A DNA stretch of 64,000 bases. Source: Streptomyces cylindrosporus (GTDB taxonomy: Bacteria > Actinomycetota > Actinomycetes > Streptomycetales > Streptomycetaceae). Each line of letters starts with the position of its first letter. Within the stretch, counting starts at the first letter, position 1. Both the position numbers and the translations under genes were made by a program. The notes under the pieces are model-generated. The model was given only the letters and a program-made list of their open reading frames with translations. It did not search any database and was not told the DNA's origin. The DNA lies in NCBI RefSeq assembly GCF_022698165.1, contig NZ_JALDAY010000010.1, positions 1 to 64,000 on the forward strand, in the 5' to 3' direction. Positions 1 through 7,906 of the stretch are shown here, piece after piece.

Positions 1-60
1 TGTCGGCTTTGAGCTGAACGCATAATTGAAGAGTGTGCTTGTTCGCTCGAAACCATTAGG
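1..60 (+). other. 23S-5S rRNA intergenic spacer
   Basis: The 60 bases before the 5S gene contain no reading frame and are AT-richer than the flanking genes. Their position directly before a 5S rRNA makes them the internal spacer of an rRNA operon transcribed left to right. The 23S gene itself lies outside the window. Confidence 0.75.
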
Positions 61-179
61 GTTTCGGTGGTTATAGCGTGAGGGAAACGCCCGGTTACAT
101 TTCGAACCCGGAAGCTAAGCCTTACAGCGCCGATGGTACTGCAGGGGGGACCCTGTGGGAGAGTAGGACGCCGCCGAAC
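61..179 (+). rRNA. rrf: 5S ribosomal RNA
   Basis: This is recognised directly as a Streptomyces-type 5S rRNA of about 119 nt. The 5' strand starting GTTTCGGTGG pairs with the 3' strand CCGCCGAAC to form helix I. Inside are the typical elements AGGGAAACGCCCGGTTACAT, CGAACCCGGAAGCTAAGC and GATGGTACTGCAGGGGGGAC, followed by GGGAGAGTAGGACGCCGCC. The exact ends are set by helix I and may be off by one or two bases. It is the last gene of an rRNA operon, and a terminator begins about 10 bases later. Confidence 0.97.
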
Positions 180-188
180 AATCTTTGG

Positions 189-237
189 AAGGACCCCTGG
201 TCCCAGCGTTCAGCTGGGCCGGGGGTCCTTTTTGTTT
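189..237 (+). terminator. Rho-independent terminator of the rRNA operon
   Basis: A long hairpin (arms 189-207 and 213-230, roughly 18 bp with one bulge and one mismatch) is followed by a T-rich run (TTTTTGTTTTTA). It sits just after the 5S gene and is the expected end of the rrn transcript. A possible -10 (TACAAT, 239-244) lies immediately behind it and could start transcription of the next gene. Confidence 0.9.
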
Positions 238-273
238 TTACAATGCTTGCGGTACCGAAGACAGGAGTCACCG

Positions 274-2106
274 ATGTCCACCAACTCTCCCGACGACCGA
301 CCGGAGCGCGACCAGCGGCGACGGGACAGTGGGGACCGCGGAGACCGCGGCGGTCGAGGTGACCGTGGCGGCTTCCGCGGTAATGACCGTCGTGACGACC
401 GGCGCGATGACCGACGCGATGACCGGCGTGGCGACAATCGTGGTGGCTCCGACCGTGGCGGGTACGGCCGTCGTGATGACCGTGGTGGTTTCCGGCGCGA
501 CGACAACCGGGGCGGCGGCGGTTACGGCCGGCGCGATGACCGGCGTGACGACCGCGACCGCGGTCCGCGTCCCTCCTTCCAGCGTGACGACCGTGACCGT
601 GGACCGCGCCGCGACGACCGCGGTGACCGTCCCGGGTTCCGGCGCGACGACCGCGGCGATCGTGGTGACCGCCCGGCCTTCCGCCGTGACGACCGTCGTG
701 ACGGCGACCGTGGTGGTTTCCGTCGTGACGACAACCGGGGCGGCGGCGGTTACGGCCGGCGCGACGACCGACGTACCGATGACCGTGACCGGGGAGACCG
801 CGGCGACCGTGGCGGCTTCCGCCGCGACGACCGGCGCGATGACCGCCGTGATGACCGGCGGGACGACAACCGTGGTGGATACGACCGCGGCGGCTACGGC
901 CGACGGGATGACCGTCGTGACGACCGGCGTGACGTCAGGCGGGACGATCGCGACCGCGGTCCCCGTCCGTCCTACCAGCGCGACGACCGTGACCGTGGAC
1001 CGCGCCGCGACGACCGCGGTGACCGTCCCGGGTTCCGGCGCGACGACCGTGGCGATCGTGGTGACCGCCAGGCCTTCCGTCGTGATGACCGTGGCGAGCG
1101 TCGTGACGGCGACCGTGGTGGTTTCCGGCGCGATGACAACCGAGGTGACCGAGGCGACCGCGGTGGATTCCGTGGCCGTGACGACCGTGGCGGACGCGGT
1201 CCCCGGCGCGACGACCGTCGTGACGACCGCGGCGGCCGTCCCGGAGGCTTCCGTGGCCGTGACGACCGGCGTGGTGGCCCCGCCGGCGGCGGTGGCCGTT
1301 TCCGCGACGACCGGGACCGGGACCGCGAGCCCATCAAGCGGCTGCCGATCCCGGAGGACGTCACCGGCGAGGAGATCGACAAGGACGTACGGCAGGAACT
1401 GCTCAGCCTGCCCAAGGGGCTCGCGGAGGACGTCGCCAAGAACCTGGTGATGGTCGCGCGGCTCATCGACGAGGACCCCGAGGCCGCCTACGGCTACTCC
1501 AGGGTCGCTCTGCGGCTCGCGTCGCGTGTCGCCGCCGTACGGGAAGCCGCCGGGTTCGCCGCGTACGCGAACCAGAAGTACGCAGAGGCGCTCGCGGAGT
1601 TCCGGGCGGCGCGGCGGATGACCGGCAGCGTGGAGCTGTGGCCCGTGATGGCCGACTGCGAGCGTGGGCTCGGGCGGCCGGAGAAGGCGCTGGACATGGC
1701 CGGTGCTCCCGAGGTGCACAAGCTCGACAAGGCCGGGCAGGTCGAGATGCGGCTCGTCGCGGCCGGTGCCCGGCGTGACATGGACCAGCTCGACGCGGCC
1801 ATCGTCACGCTGCAGAGCCCTGAGCTCGCCTCCAACTCCGTACAGCCGTGGACCGCGCGGCTGCGGTACGCCTACGCCGACGCACTGCTCGCCGCCGGTC
1901 GTGAGGGCGAGGCGCGGGAGTGGTTCGCGAAGGCCGTCGAGGCCGACCGGGACGGCAGCACGGACGCCTCGGACCGGCTCGCCGAGCTGGACGGCGTCGA
2001 GTTCGTGGACGCCTTCGACGAGGGCGACAGCGACGCCGCGGCCGACGAGAAGGTCGTAGAAGACGACGGTGATGAAGAGGGTGAAGGGGACGAGCACAAG
2101 GGCTGA
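274..2106 (+). CDS. Arg/Asp/Gly-repeat protein with C-terminal TPR-like domain
   Basis: The protein is 610 aa. The start at 274 is chosen because AGGAG lies at 263-267 with normal spacing; frames reaching further upstream would run into the 5S gene. Residues from about 10 to 350 are almost only R, D and G with some F/Y, in units such as RRDDR, DRGGFRRDD and GGYGRRDD, resembling an RGG-type disordered RNA-binding region. From about residue 353 a folded helical domain begins (IKRLPIPEDVTGEEIDKDVR...), with TPR-like helices and an acidic tail. The family is a conserved Streptomyces tetratricopeptide protein of unknown function. The location right behind an rRNA operon and the RGG-like arm suggest RNA or ribosome association, but this is inference. 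A 396-bp-offset internal duplication lies within the repeat region. Confidence 0.9.
   Translation: MSTNSPDDRPERDQRRRDSGDRGDRGGRGDRGGFRGNDRRDDRRDDRRDDRRGDNRGGSDRGGYGRRDDRGGFRRDDNRGGGGYGRRDDRRDDRDRGPRPSFQRDDRDRGPRRDDRGDRPGFRRDDRGDRGDRPAFRRDDRRDGDRGGFRRDDNRGGGGYGRRDDRRTDDRDRGDRGDRGGFRRDDRRDDRRDDRRDDNRGGYDRGGYGRRDDRRDDRRDVRRDDRDRGPRPSYQRDDRDRGPRRDDRGDRPGFRRDDRGDRGDRQAFRRDDRGERRDGDRGGFRRDDNRGDRGDRGGFRGRDDRGGRGPRRDDRRDDRGGRPGGFRGRDDRRGGPAGGGGRFRDDRDRDREPIKRLPIPEDVTGEEIDKDVRQELLSLPKGLAEDVAKNLVMVARLIDEDPEAAYGYSRVALRLASRVAAVREAAGFAAYANQKYAEALAEFRAARRMTGSVELWPVMADCERGLGRPEKALDMAGAPEVHKLDKAGQVEMRLVAAGARRDMDQLDAAIVTLQSPELASNSVQPWTARLRYAYADALLAAGREGEAREWFAKAVEADRDGSTDASDRLAELDGVEFVDAFDEGDSDAAADEKVVEDDGDEEGEGDEHKG
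547..1145 (+). repeat. Long internal duplication in the RDD-repeat gene
   Basis: Copy A (about 547-740) and copy B (about 943-1145) encode nearly the same stretch, both containing DRGPRPS, QRDDRDRGPRRDDRGDRPGF and RRDDRGDRGDR in the same order. The offset is exactly 396 bp (132 codons), growing to 405 bp after a 9-bp, three-codon (GER) insertion in copy B. The frame is therefore kept, as expected for repeat expansion by slippage or unequal recombination under coding selection. Confidence 0.85.
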
Positions 2107-2120
2107 CACGCGCTGTCACT

Positions 2121-2157
2121 GAGTAAGGGGCGGGTTCCTTGATCCCGCCCCTTACTC
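2121..2157. terminator. Bidirectional terminator between convergent genes
   Basis: A perfect 14-bp inverted repeat (GAGTAAGGGGCGGG and its complement) with a 9-base loop lies between the stop of the RDD/TPR gene (2106) and the stop of the DUF1015 gene on the other strand (2167). There is no long T-run, as is common in Streptomyces terminators. Confidence 0.85.
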
Positions 2158-2166
2158 GTACTCGCG

Positions 2167-3459
2167 TCACACGTCCAGCGCGCGCAGGACCAGGCCCGAG
2201 GCCGGCTTCGGGCCGAAGGACGTCGACTTGCGGGGCATCGTCACGCCCTGGCGGGCCAGGTCGCGGACGACCTCCTCGCGGACCGGGTGCATGAGGACGG
2301 CCGTGCCGCCGTCGCGTTCCGCCTTCGCGACCGTGGCCGCCGTGTCGTGGATGTAGGCGATGCGGGTGGGGTCGTCCTCGGGGATGTGCCAGACGTGGTC
2401 GAGGAGCGTGGCGTGCAGGACCGTCGCGTCAAGGGTGCGCCAGGCGGTGGGGCGGTCGGCGGGGATCGTGCGGGCCAGCAGGTCCGGGTCCGGGCGGTCG
2501 ATGAGGTGGAAGGTGCCGTCGCCGGTGAGCAGGAAGGCGTTGCCCGCGCAGGCCGCGTCGGCGAGGGCCTCCAGGGCCTCGGCGAGGGGCACGTCCAGGC
2601 GTCGTATGCGGAACAGGCCCTCCACGGCGGCGAGCGCCTCCGCCACCGGCAGGCCGTGCAGGAGGCGGTGGATGGCGCGGACGCGCAGGGGGTAGCGGGC
2701 GGTGTCGACCAGGAGGACGAGGCCGTAGTCCCAGGGGCTGGGGGAGGGGTGCTCCGCGCGTAGACGTCGGTATGTCGCCCAGCGGTGGTGGCCGTCGGCG
2801 ATCAGGGCCTGGTGCCGGGCCAGGTCGGCCTGGACGCGGGCCAGGTCGGTCGGGTCCGTGATCGACCACAGGCGGTGGCTGTAGCCGTCCTCGGTGGTCG
2901 TGGAGAGGATCGGGGGTTCGGCGGCGAGGCGTTCCACGGCCTGGGCCGCAGCGGCCGTCGAGCCGTTGCCACGGTAGGTCAGGAGCAGGGGCTCCAGGTT
3001 CGCGGAGGTCGCGCGCATCAGGGCCGCCCGGTCGGCGACCACGTGCGGCATGACGTCCTCGTGCGGCAGCACCACGCCCTCGGACGGGTCCGAGACGCGC
3101 AGGGCGCCGATGATGCCGCGTTGCAGCATACCGTCGGCGTGGCGCTGCTCGTAGACGTACAGGCCGGGATCGGTGTCGGCGGCCAGGACTCCCTCGGCCT
3201 GCCAGCGGCGCAGGGTGTCGGACGCCTGTTCGTTGCGGGCGCCGACGGTGGGGGCCTGCGGCAGGATCAGGCGGACGATGTTGTGCGGATCGGAGTCCTG
3301 GAGATGGTGCAGGCCGTCGGGACGCACCACGACGTCGTACGGCGGGGACGTCACGGCCGCCAGGCTGCCGACCCGGTCGGGGTCGTAGCGAAGGCCTCGG
3401 AACGGGGTCAGTTCCAGGCCTCGGCGCGCCGTTGCTTCCGAGTGACCTGCTGTGTTCAT
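2167..3459 (-). CDS. DUF1015 family protein
   Basis: The protein is 430 aa and recognisable as the DUF1015 family (sometimes labelled SerC-like, without proof of function) from the N-terminus GLELTPFRGLRYDP, SPPYDVV and the ADGHHRWATY block near the middle, a conserved signature of the family. The family has no established reaction. The ATG at 3459 has no Shine-Dalgarno. Instead TACGAT ends exactly six bases before it (3466-3471 on the plus strand), so a leaderless transcript is likely. It diverges from the HAD phosphatase gene over 72 bp and ends at a shared terminator with the upstream repeat-protein gene. Confidence 0.88.
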   Translation of the reverse strand: MNTAGHSEATARRGLELTPFRGLRYDPDRVGSLAAVTSPPYDVVVRPDGLHHLQDSDPHNIVRLILPQAPTVGARNEQASDTLRRWQAEGVLAADTDPGLYVYEQRHADGMLQRGIIGALRVSDPSEGVVLPHEDVMPHVVADRAALMRATSANLEPLLLTYRGNGSTAAAAQAVERLAAEPPILSTTTEDGYSHRLWSITDPTDLARVQADLARHQALIADGHHRWATYRRLRAEHPSPSPWDYGLVLLVDTARYPLRVRAIHRLLHGLPVAEALAAVEGLFRIRRLDVPLAEALEALADAACAGNAFLLTGDGTFHLIDRPDPDLLARTIPADRPTAWRTLDATVLHATLLDHVWHIPEDDPTRIAYIHDTAATVAKAERDGGTAVLMHPVREEVVRDLARQGVTMPRKSTSFGPKPASGLVLRALDV

Positions 3460-3531
3460 CCCGGCATCGTACGTGTGTCAGTGGCGTGAGGGATGATCGG
3501 GGGAAAGCGGTCGAACGAGGAGCGATGCGGA

Positions 3532-4560
3532 ATGAGCCAGGTCGTCAGGACGAGGCCCGAGGGCAGTGGGCAGGCCCTGAGTGAGGCGTACGACACGGCG
3601 CTGCTCGACCTGGACGGGGTGGTGTACGCGGGGGGCAACGCCATTGCCCACGCGGTCGAGTCGCTGGCCACCGCCCGGGCGGGCGGGATGCATCTCGCGT
3701 ACGTCACCAACAACGCGCTGCGGACCCCGGACACGGTCGCGGACCACCTGACGGAGCTGGGGATACCGACCGGCGCCGATGACGTCATCACCTCCGCCCA
3801 GGCGGTCGCGCGGCTGATCAGCGAGCAGGTGCCGGAGGGCAGCCGGGTGCTGGTGATCGGCGGTGAGGGGCTGCGGGTCGCGCTGCGCGAGCGTGGGCTC
3901 GTGCCGGTCGAGTCGGCGGAGGACGATCCGGCGGCGGTCGTACAGGGGTACGGCGGGCCCGAGTTGCAGTGGGCGCGGTTCGCCGAGGCCTGTTACGCCA
4001 TCGCGCGCGGGGTGCCCTGGTACGCGTCCAACACCGACCTGACGATTCCGAGCGCACGCGGTATCGCGCCGGGCAATGGCGCCGCGGTGGAGGTCGTGCG
4101 GATCGCGACCGGGGCCGAACCGCAGGTCGCGGGCAAGCCGTTGCCCCCCATGCACCGCGAGACGATCCTGCGCACGGGCGCCCGCCGGCCGCTGGTCGTG
4201 GGCGACCGGCTGGACACGGACATCGAGGGCGCGTTCAACGGCGAGGTGGACTCCCTCCTCGTCCTCACCGGCGTGACGGACGGCGCCCAGCTGCTTGCGG
4301 CGCCGCCGCAGCATCGGCCGACGTATGTCGACGCCGATCTGCGCGGTCTGCTCACGGGACAGCCGGAGGTCAGCGAGGCGGACGGCGGCTTCCGGTGCGG
4401 GGGTTGGACGGCGAAGGCCGGTTCGGACCGGCTTGAACTCGACGGTGACGGGGAGGCGTTGGACGGGTTGCGGGCGCTGTGCGCGGCGGCCTGGACGGCG
4501 GCCGGGGACGGCGTGTGCGAGCTCGATCCGGGGAAGGCGCTGGCTCGATTGGGACTGTGA
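3532..4560 (+). CDS. HAD-superfamily sugar phosphatase (NagD/PGP-like)
   Basis: The protein is 342 aa. The start at 3532 is preferred over an in-frame ATG at 3493 because GAGGAG (3517-3522) lies nine bases before it. HAD motif I is LLDLDGVVY with nucleophile D26 and acid/base D28. Motif II is in YVTNNAL. Motif IV is GDRLDTDIEGA from about residue 224, which binds Mg. The long cap between motifs II and III is the C2 type of NagD, 4-nitrophenylphosphatase and phosphoglycolate phosphatases. A weak C-terminal extension of about 90 aa follows the core. The substrate cannot be told from sequence. The gene ends only 26 bases before the iron-transport operon but is probably separate, because that operon has its own iron box. 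Confidence 0.88.
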   Translation: MSQVVRTRPEGSGQALSEAYDTALLDLDGVVYAGGNAIAHAVESLATARAGGMHLAYVTNNALRTPDTVADHLTELGIPTGADDVITSAQAVARLISEQVPEGSRVLVIGGEGLRVALRERGLVPVESAEDDPAAVVQGYGGPELQWARFAEACYAIARGVPWYASNTDLTIPSARGIAPGNGAAVEVVRIATGAEPQVAGKPLPPMHRETILRTGARRPLVVGDRLDTDIEGAFNGEVDSLLVLTGVTDGAQLLAAPPQHRPTYVDADLRGLLTGQPEVSEADGGFRCGGWTAKAGSDRLELDGDGEALDGLRALCAAAWTAAGDGVCELDPGKALARLGL

Positions 4561-4563
4561 ATG

Positions 4564-4582
4564 GGAGGGTAGGCTAACCTAA
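4564..4582 (+). promoter_or_regulatory. DmdR/IdeR-type iron box over a leaderless promoter
   Basis: The 19-mer matches the palindromic consensus TTAGGTTAGGCTAACCTAA at 16 of 19 positions, with the right half perfect. It ends four bases before the GTG start of the first permease gene. The hexamer TAACCT (4575-4580) inside it ends six bases before that start, so the box covers the -10 and start region. Fe(II)-DmdR bound here would block initiation, giving iron-repressed expression of the three-gene importer. Confidence 0.85.
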
Positions 4583-4586
4583 CTGC

Positions 4587-5630
4587 GTGTTGGTCGACAG
4601 TCCTCCAGAACAGCGCGCGGAGACCGCCCCCGCGCCCCCAACCCGCCGGGCGATACGTGGCCTTGGGCTGCTCGCGTCCGTCCTGGTCCTGGCGCTCGTC
4701 GCCGTGGCGAGCATCGCGATCGGGGCGAAAGGGCTGTCCCTGGAACAGGTGTGGCACGGACTGTTCCAGGACACGGGCACGTACGGCGACGTCGTGGTCG
4801 ACGAGCGGCTGTCGCGGACCGTCCTCGGGCTGCTCGCCGGCGCAGCCCTCGGGCTCTCCGGGGCCGTGCTGCAGGCGCTGACCCGCAATCCGCTGGCCGA
4901 CCCTGGGCTGCTCGGCCTCAACGCGGGCGCGTCCGCCGCGGTCGTCACGGCGATCACGTACTTCGGTGTCACCTCGCTGACCGGGTACGTCTGGTTCGCC
5001 TTCGCCGGTGCGGCGGCCGTGGGGGCGCTGGTCTGGTTCCTCGGGGGCAGCAGGGGGGCCACGCCCGTGCGGCTCGCGCTCGCCGGGACCGCGATCAGCG
5101 CCGCGCTCTACGGCTATCTGCAGGCCGTGATGATCACCGACCAGGCGGCGCTCGGCCGGATGCGCTTCTGGACGGTCGGTTCGCTGTCCTCGGCCACCGA
5201 CTCGACCATCCTGCAAGTGCTTCCGTTCCTCGCGGTCGGCACCCTGCTCGCGCTCGGCCTTGCCCGGCCGCTGAACGCCGTGGCCATGGGCGACGACACC
5301 GCCAAGGCCCTCGGCGCCAACCTCAACCGCACCCGGGCGCTGTCCATGCTGGCCGCGACCGTGCTGTGCGGAGCGGCTACCGCCGCATGCGGGCCGATCG
5401 CCTTCGTCGGGCTGATGGTCCCGCACGCCGTACGGTCCTTCACCGGCCCCGACCTGCGCTGGATCCTGCCGTACGCCACGATCCTGTCGCCCGTGCTGCT
5501 GCTCGGCGCCGATGTCGTCGGCCGGGTCGTCGCCCGCCCCTCGGAGTTGCAGGTCGGCATCATCACCGCGCTCATCGGCGGGCCGGTCTTCATCTTCCTG
5601 GTACGACGGCGGAGGACGGCCCAGCTGTGA
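4587..5630 (+). CDS. Siderophore ABC importer permease 1 (FecCD family)
   Basis: The protein is 347 aa with about nine or ten membrane helices, a typical FecCD/BtuC permease for ferric siderophores. Recognisable blocks are RTVLGLLAGAALGLSGA, LTRNPLADPGLLGLN and GPIAFVGLMVPHAVR, the last near the cytoplasmic loop that docks the ATPase. The GTG start has no Shine-Dalgarno and directly follows the iron box, so the mRNA is probably leaderless. It overlaps the next permease gene by GTGA and the ATPase follows. No substrate-binding lipoprotein gene is in the window, so the importer must borrow one from elsewhere. Confidence 0.92.
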   Translation: MLVDSPPEQRAETAPAPPTRRAIRGLGLLASVLVLALVAVASIAIGAKGLSLEQVWHGLFQDTGTYGDVVVDERLSRTVLGLLAGAALGLSGAVLQALTRNPLADPGLLGLNAGASAAVVTAITYFGVTSLTGYVWFAFAGAAAVGALVWFLGGSRGATPVRLALAGTAISAALYGYLQAVMITDQAALGRMRFWTVGSLSSATDSTILQVLPFLAVGTLLALGLARPLNAVAMGDDTAKALGANLNRTRALSMLAATVLCGAATAACGPIAFVGLMVPHAVRSFTGPDLRWILPYATILSPVLLLGADVVGRVVARPSELQVGIITALIGGPVFIFLVRRRRTAQL

Positions 5631-6664
5631 AGAGCAACCGTGTGCTGAGGACGCCCGGCGGGCTCTCCCTGCGCCTGGACGTCCGTGCCGTCACCGTCGT
5701 GGTCCTGCTGCTGCTCGCCGCGTTCGCCGCGAGCGTCGTGCTGATCGGGACCGGGGACTTCCCGATCCCGGCCGGCGACGTGGTGAAGACGCTGTTCGGG
5801 AACGGCGACGCGGGCCAGGAGTTCATCGTCAACGAGCTGCGGCTGCCACGGGTCCTGGTGGGGCTGCTGGTCGGCGCCTCGCTCGGGCTCGGCGGCGCGC
5901 TGTTCCAGGCCGTGACCCGCAATCCGCTGGGCAGTCCCGACGTACTCGGGCTCGGGCAGGGCGCGACCGCCGGGGCGCTCGTGATGATCGTGCTGTTCAG
6001 CGGCAGCGCGGCCCAGGTGACCCTGGGCGCGCTCGTGGGCGGCCTGGTGACCGGGCTCGCCATCTATCTGCTCGCCTGGAAGCAGGGCGTGCACGGCTAC
6101 CGGCTGGTCCTGGTCGGTATCGGCGTCTCCGCGATCGTCACCGCGGTCAACGGCTATCTGCTCACCGTCTCCGACATCGTCGACGCGACCCGCGCGCTCG
6201 TCTGGATGACCGGGTCCCTCAACGGCCGCGACTGGGACCAGGTCTGGCCGCTGCTCGCGGTGTGCGCCGTACTCGTGCCGCTCGTCCTCGTCAACGCGCG
6301 CGGCCTTCGGATGATGGAGATGGGCGACGACGTGTCGAACGCGCTGGGCGTACGCGTGGAGCGGGTACGGGCGCTGCTGATGGTGGCCGCCGTCCTGCTC
6401 ACCGCGACCGCCACCGCCGCTGCCGGTCCCGTCGGTTTCGTGGCGCTCACCGCGCCGCAGCTGGCCCGCCGGCTGACCCGATCGCCGGGGCCGAACCTGC
6501 TGGCTTCCCTCTGCATGGGCGCCGCCCTCCTGGTCACCGCCGACTGGGCCTCCCAGCGGGCCTTCGGTGCCGACCAGCTGCCGGTCGGCGTGGTCACCGG
6601 CGTCCTCGGTGGCGTCTACCTCCTGTGGCTCCTGGTCACCGAGCGCAGGGCGGGCCGGATATGA
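5627..6664 (+). CDS. Siderophore ABC importer permease 2 (FecCD family)
   Basis: The protein is 345 aa, starting at GTG 5627, which overlaps the stop of permease 1. It carries the same family blocks as its neighbour (LPRVLVGLLVGASLGLGGA, VTRNPLGSPDVLGLG, GPVGFVALTAPQLARRL) and is its heterodimer partner. Its stop overlaps the ATG of the ATPase gene. The two permeases are clearly paralogous but diverged along their length, the usual FepD/FepG arrangement. It should be co-regulated by the iron box at 4564. Confidence 0.92.
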   Translation: MKSNRVLRTPGGLSLRLDVRAVTVVVLLLLAAFAASVVLIGTGDFPIPAGDVVKTLFGNGDAGQEFIVNELRLPRVLVGLLVGASLGLGGALFQAVTRNPLGSPDVLGLGQGATAGALVMIVLFSGSAAQVTLGALVGGLVTGLAIYLLAWKQGVHGYRLVLVGIGVSAIVTAVNGYLLTVSDIVDATRALVWMTGSLNGRDWDQVWPLLAVCAVLVPLVLVNARGLRMMEMGDDVSNALGVRVERVRALLMVAAVLLTATATAAAGPVGFVALTAPQLARRLTRSPGPNLLASLCMGAALLVTADWASQRAFGADQLPVGVVTGVLGGVYLLWLLVTERRAGRI

Positions 6665-7533
6665 GCAACGACAGCACCACCAGCAGCGGGCTGAACAACC
6701 GAAGGAGCACCGTGAACCGTCTGTCCGCCGAGAAGGTCACCCTCGCCTACGACCAGCGGGTCATCGCCGAGCAGCTGTCGGTGGAGATCCCCGACAACTC
6801 CTTCACCGTGATCGTCGGCCCGAACGCGTGCGGCAAGTCCACGCTGCTGCGGGCCCTGTCGCGGATGCTGAAGCCGAGCGAGGGCCGGGTGCTGCTCGAC
6901 GGGCAGGTCATCCAGTCGATGCCCGCGAAGAAGGTCGCCCGGACGCTGGGCCTGCTGCCGCAGTCGTCCATCGCGCCCGACGGCATCACCGTCGCCGACC
7001 TCGTGGGCCGGGGCCGGTACCCGCACCAGGGCATCCTGCGCCAGTGGTCGACCGAGGACGAGCGCGTCGTACAGGAGTCGATGGCGCAGACCGGGGTCGC
7101 CGAGCTCGCCGACCGGTATGTCGACGAGCTGTCCGGCGGGCAGCGGCAGCGCGTGTGGATCGCCATGGCGCTCGCCCAGCAGACCCCGCTGCTCCTGCTC
7201 GACGAGCCGACCACCTACCTCGACATCCAGCACCAGATCGACGTCCTCGACCTCTGTGCCGAGCTGCACGAGGAGCAGGGGCGCACGCTGGTCGCCGTAC
7301 TCCACGACCTCAACCACGCGGCCCGGTACGCCACGCACCTGATCGCGCTCAAGAACGGGCGGATCATCGCCGAGGGCGCGCCCAACGACATCGTCACGGC
7401 CGAGCTGGTGGAGGAGGTCTTCGGGCTGCGCTGCCAGGTCATCGACGACCCGGAGACGGGGACGCCGCTGGTGGTGCCGGCGGCGCGCAAGGCACGTACC
7501 GAAGCGAGGGTCGCGGCTACAGAAGCTTCCTGA
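6661..7533 (+). CDS. Siderophore ABC importer ATP-binding protein (FepC-like)
   Basis: The protein is 290 aa from ATG 6661. An alternative GTG at 6712 with GAAGGAG four bases upstream would remove a 17-residue polar leader. Walker A is GPNACGKS (53-60), the ABC signature LSGGQRQR starts near residue 157, Walker B LLLLDEPT near 178, and the switch histidine is in AVLHDLNHAARY. The family is the FepC/FhuC class that powers ferric-siderophore uptake. The start overlaps the second permease by ATGA. The 3' end overlaps the SCP2 gene on the other strand by 17 bp. Confidence 0.93.
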   Translation: MSNDSTTSSGLNNRRSTVNRLSAEKVTLAYDQRVIAEQLSVEIPDNSFTVIVGPNACGKSTLLRALSRMLKPSEGRVLLDGQVIQSMPAKKVARTLGLLPQSSIAPDGITVADLVGRGRYPHQGILRQWSTEDERVVQESMAQTGVAELADRYVDELSGGQRQRVWIAMALAQQTPLLLLDEPTTYLDIQHQIDVLDLCAELHEEQGRTLVAVLHDLNHAARYATHLIALKNGRIIAEGAPNDIVTAELVEEVFGLRCQVIDDPETGTPLVVPAARKARTEARVAATEAS

Positions 7534-7864
7534 GCTGGAACAGGTCCCGCAGGCCCGCCTCCAGCTTCACCCGGCCCGAGCCCCAGGCCTTGGCGAAGTT
7601 CAGCTCGCCGTTCACCAGGGCCACCAGGTCGTCGCCGGCCATGGTGAGTCTGATCTGGGCCTTCTCCTTCGGCGGGCCCTGGATCGTGTCGTGCACGACG
7701 ATCCGGCCGCCCGTCATCAGGCCGACGAAGGTGATGTCGAGGTCGGTGATCCGGCAGCTCACCGAGCGGTCCAGGGACGCGGCGGTGCGGACGTCCCCCT
7801 CGGCGTGCTGCATGTTGTCCGAGAGCTTCTCGAGTGCGGCGCGGCACTCCTCGATCGTGGCCAT
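7517..7864 (-). CDS. SCP2 sterol-binding-domain protein
   Basis: The protein is 115 aa, essentially a single SCP2-like lipid-binding domain. Recognisable parts are RSVSCRITDLDITFVGLM, the IQLTM-like strand QIRLTMAGDDLVALVNGELNF and KAWGSGRVKLEAGLRDLF, typical of bacterial SCP2 proteins. The ATG at 7864 is chosen by domain length and because a -10-like TAACGT lies eight bases upstream with no ribosome-binding site. The ligand is unknown. It diverges from the small acidic protein gene with only 42 bp between the starts and overlaps the ATPase gene tail to tail. Confidence 0.85.
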   Translation of the reverse strand: MATIEECRAALEKLSDNMQHAEGDVRTAASLDRSVSCRITDLDITFVGLMTGGRIVVHDTIQGPPKEKAQIRLTMAGDDLVALVNGELNFAKAWGSGRVKLEAGLRDLFQLRKLL

Positions 7865-7906
7865 CGCGATCGACGTTACCCCAGGGCTTCGGGGTAGCGT
7901 CTGGGC
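7865..7906. promoter_or_regulatory. 42-bp back-to-back divergent promoter region
   Basis: Rightward, TAGCGT (7895-7900) ends six bases before ATG 7907, with a -35-like TCGACG at 7870-7875. Leftward, TAACGT (plus-strand 7873-7878) lies eight bases before ATG 7864. Neither gene has a Shine-Dalgarno, so both transcripts appear leaderless and the two promoters must overlap. Confidence 0.6.

Noticed and set aside
380..1300. CRISPR-like regularity of short repeats
   Set aside because: The repeats are contiguous codons of the RDD protein with no unique spacers and keep the reading frame.
268..2109. A 613-codon open frame on the minus strand fully antisense to the RDD/TPR gene, and a 421-codon plus-frame within it
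   Set aside because: They come from the GC-rich Arg/Asp/Gly codon repeats (GAC CGT / CGC GAC), which avoid stops in every frame. Their translations are Val/Thr/Ala monotonous, and the real frame has a ribosome-binding site and a folded C-terminal domain.
4751..5626. Long plus-strand frame leading into the second permease
   Set aside because: It overlaps the first FecCD permease out of frame and is Arg-rich. The second permease is explained by GTG 5627 overlapping the first gene's stop.
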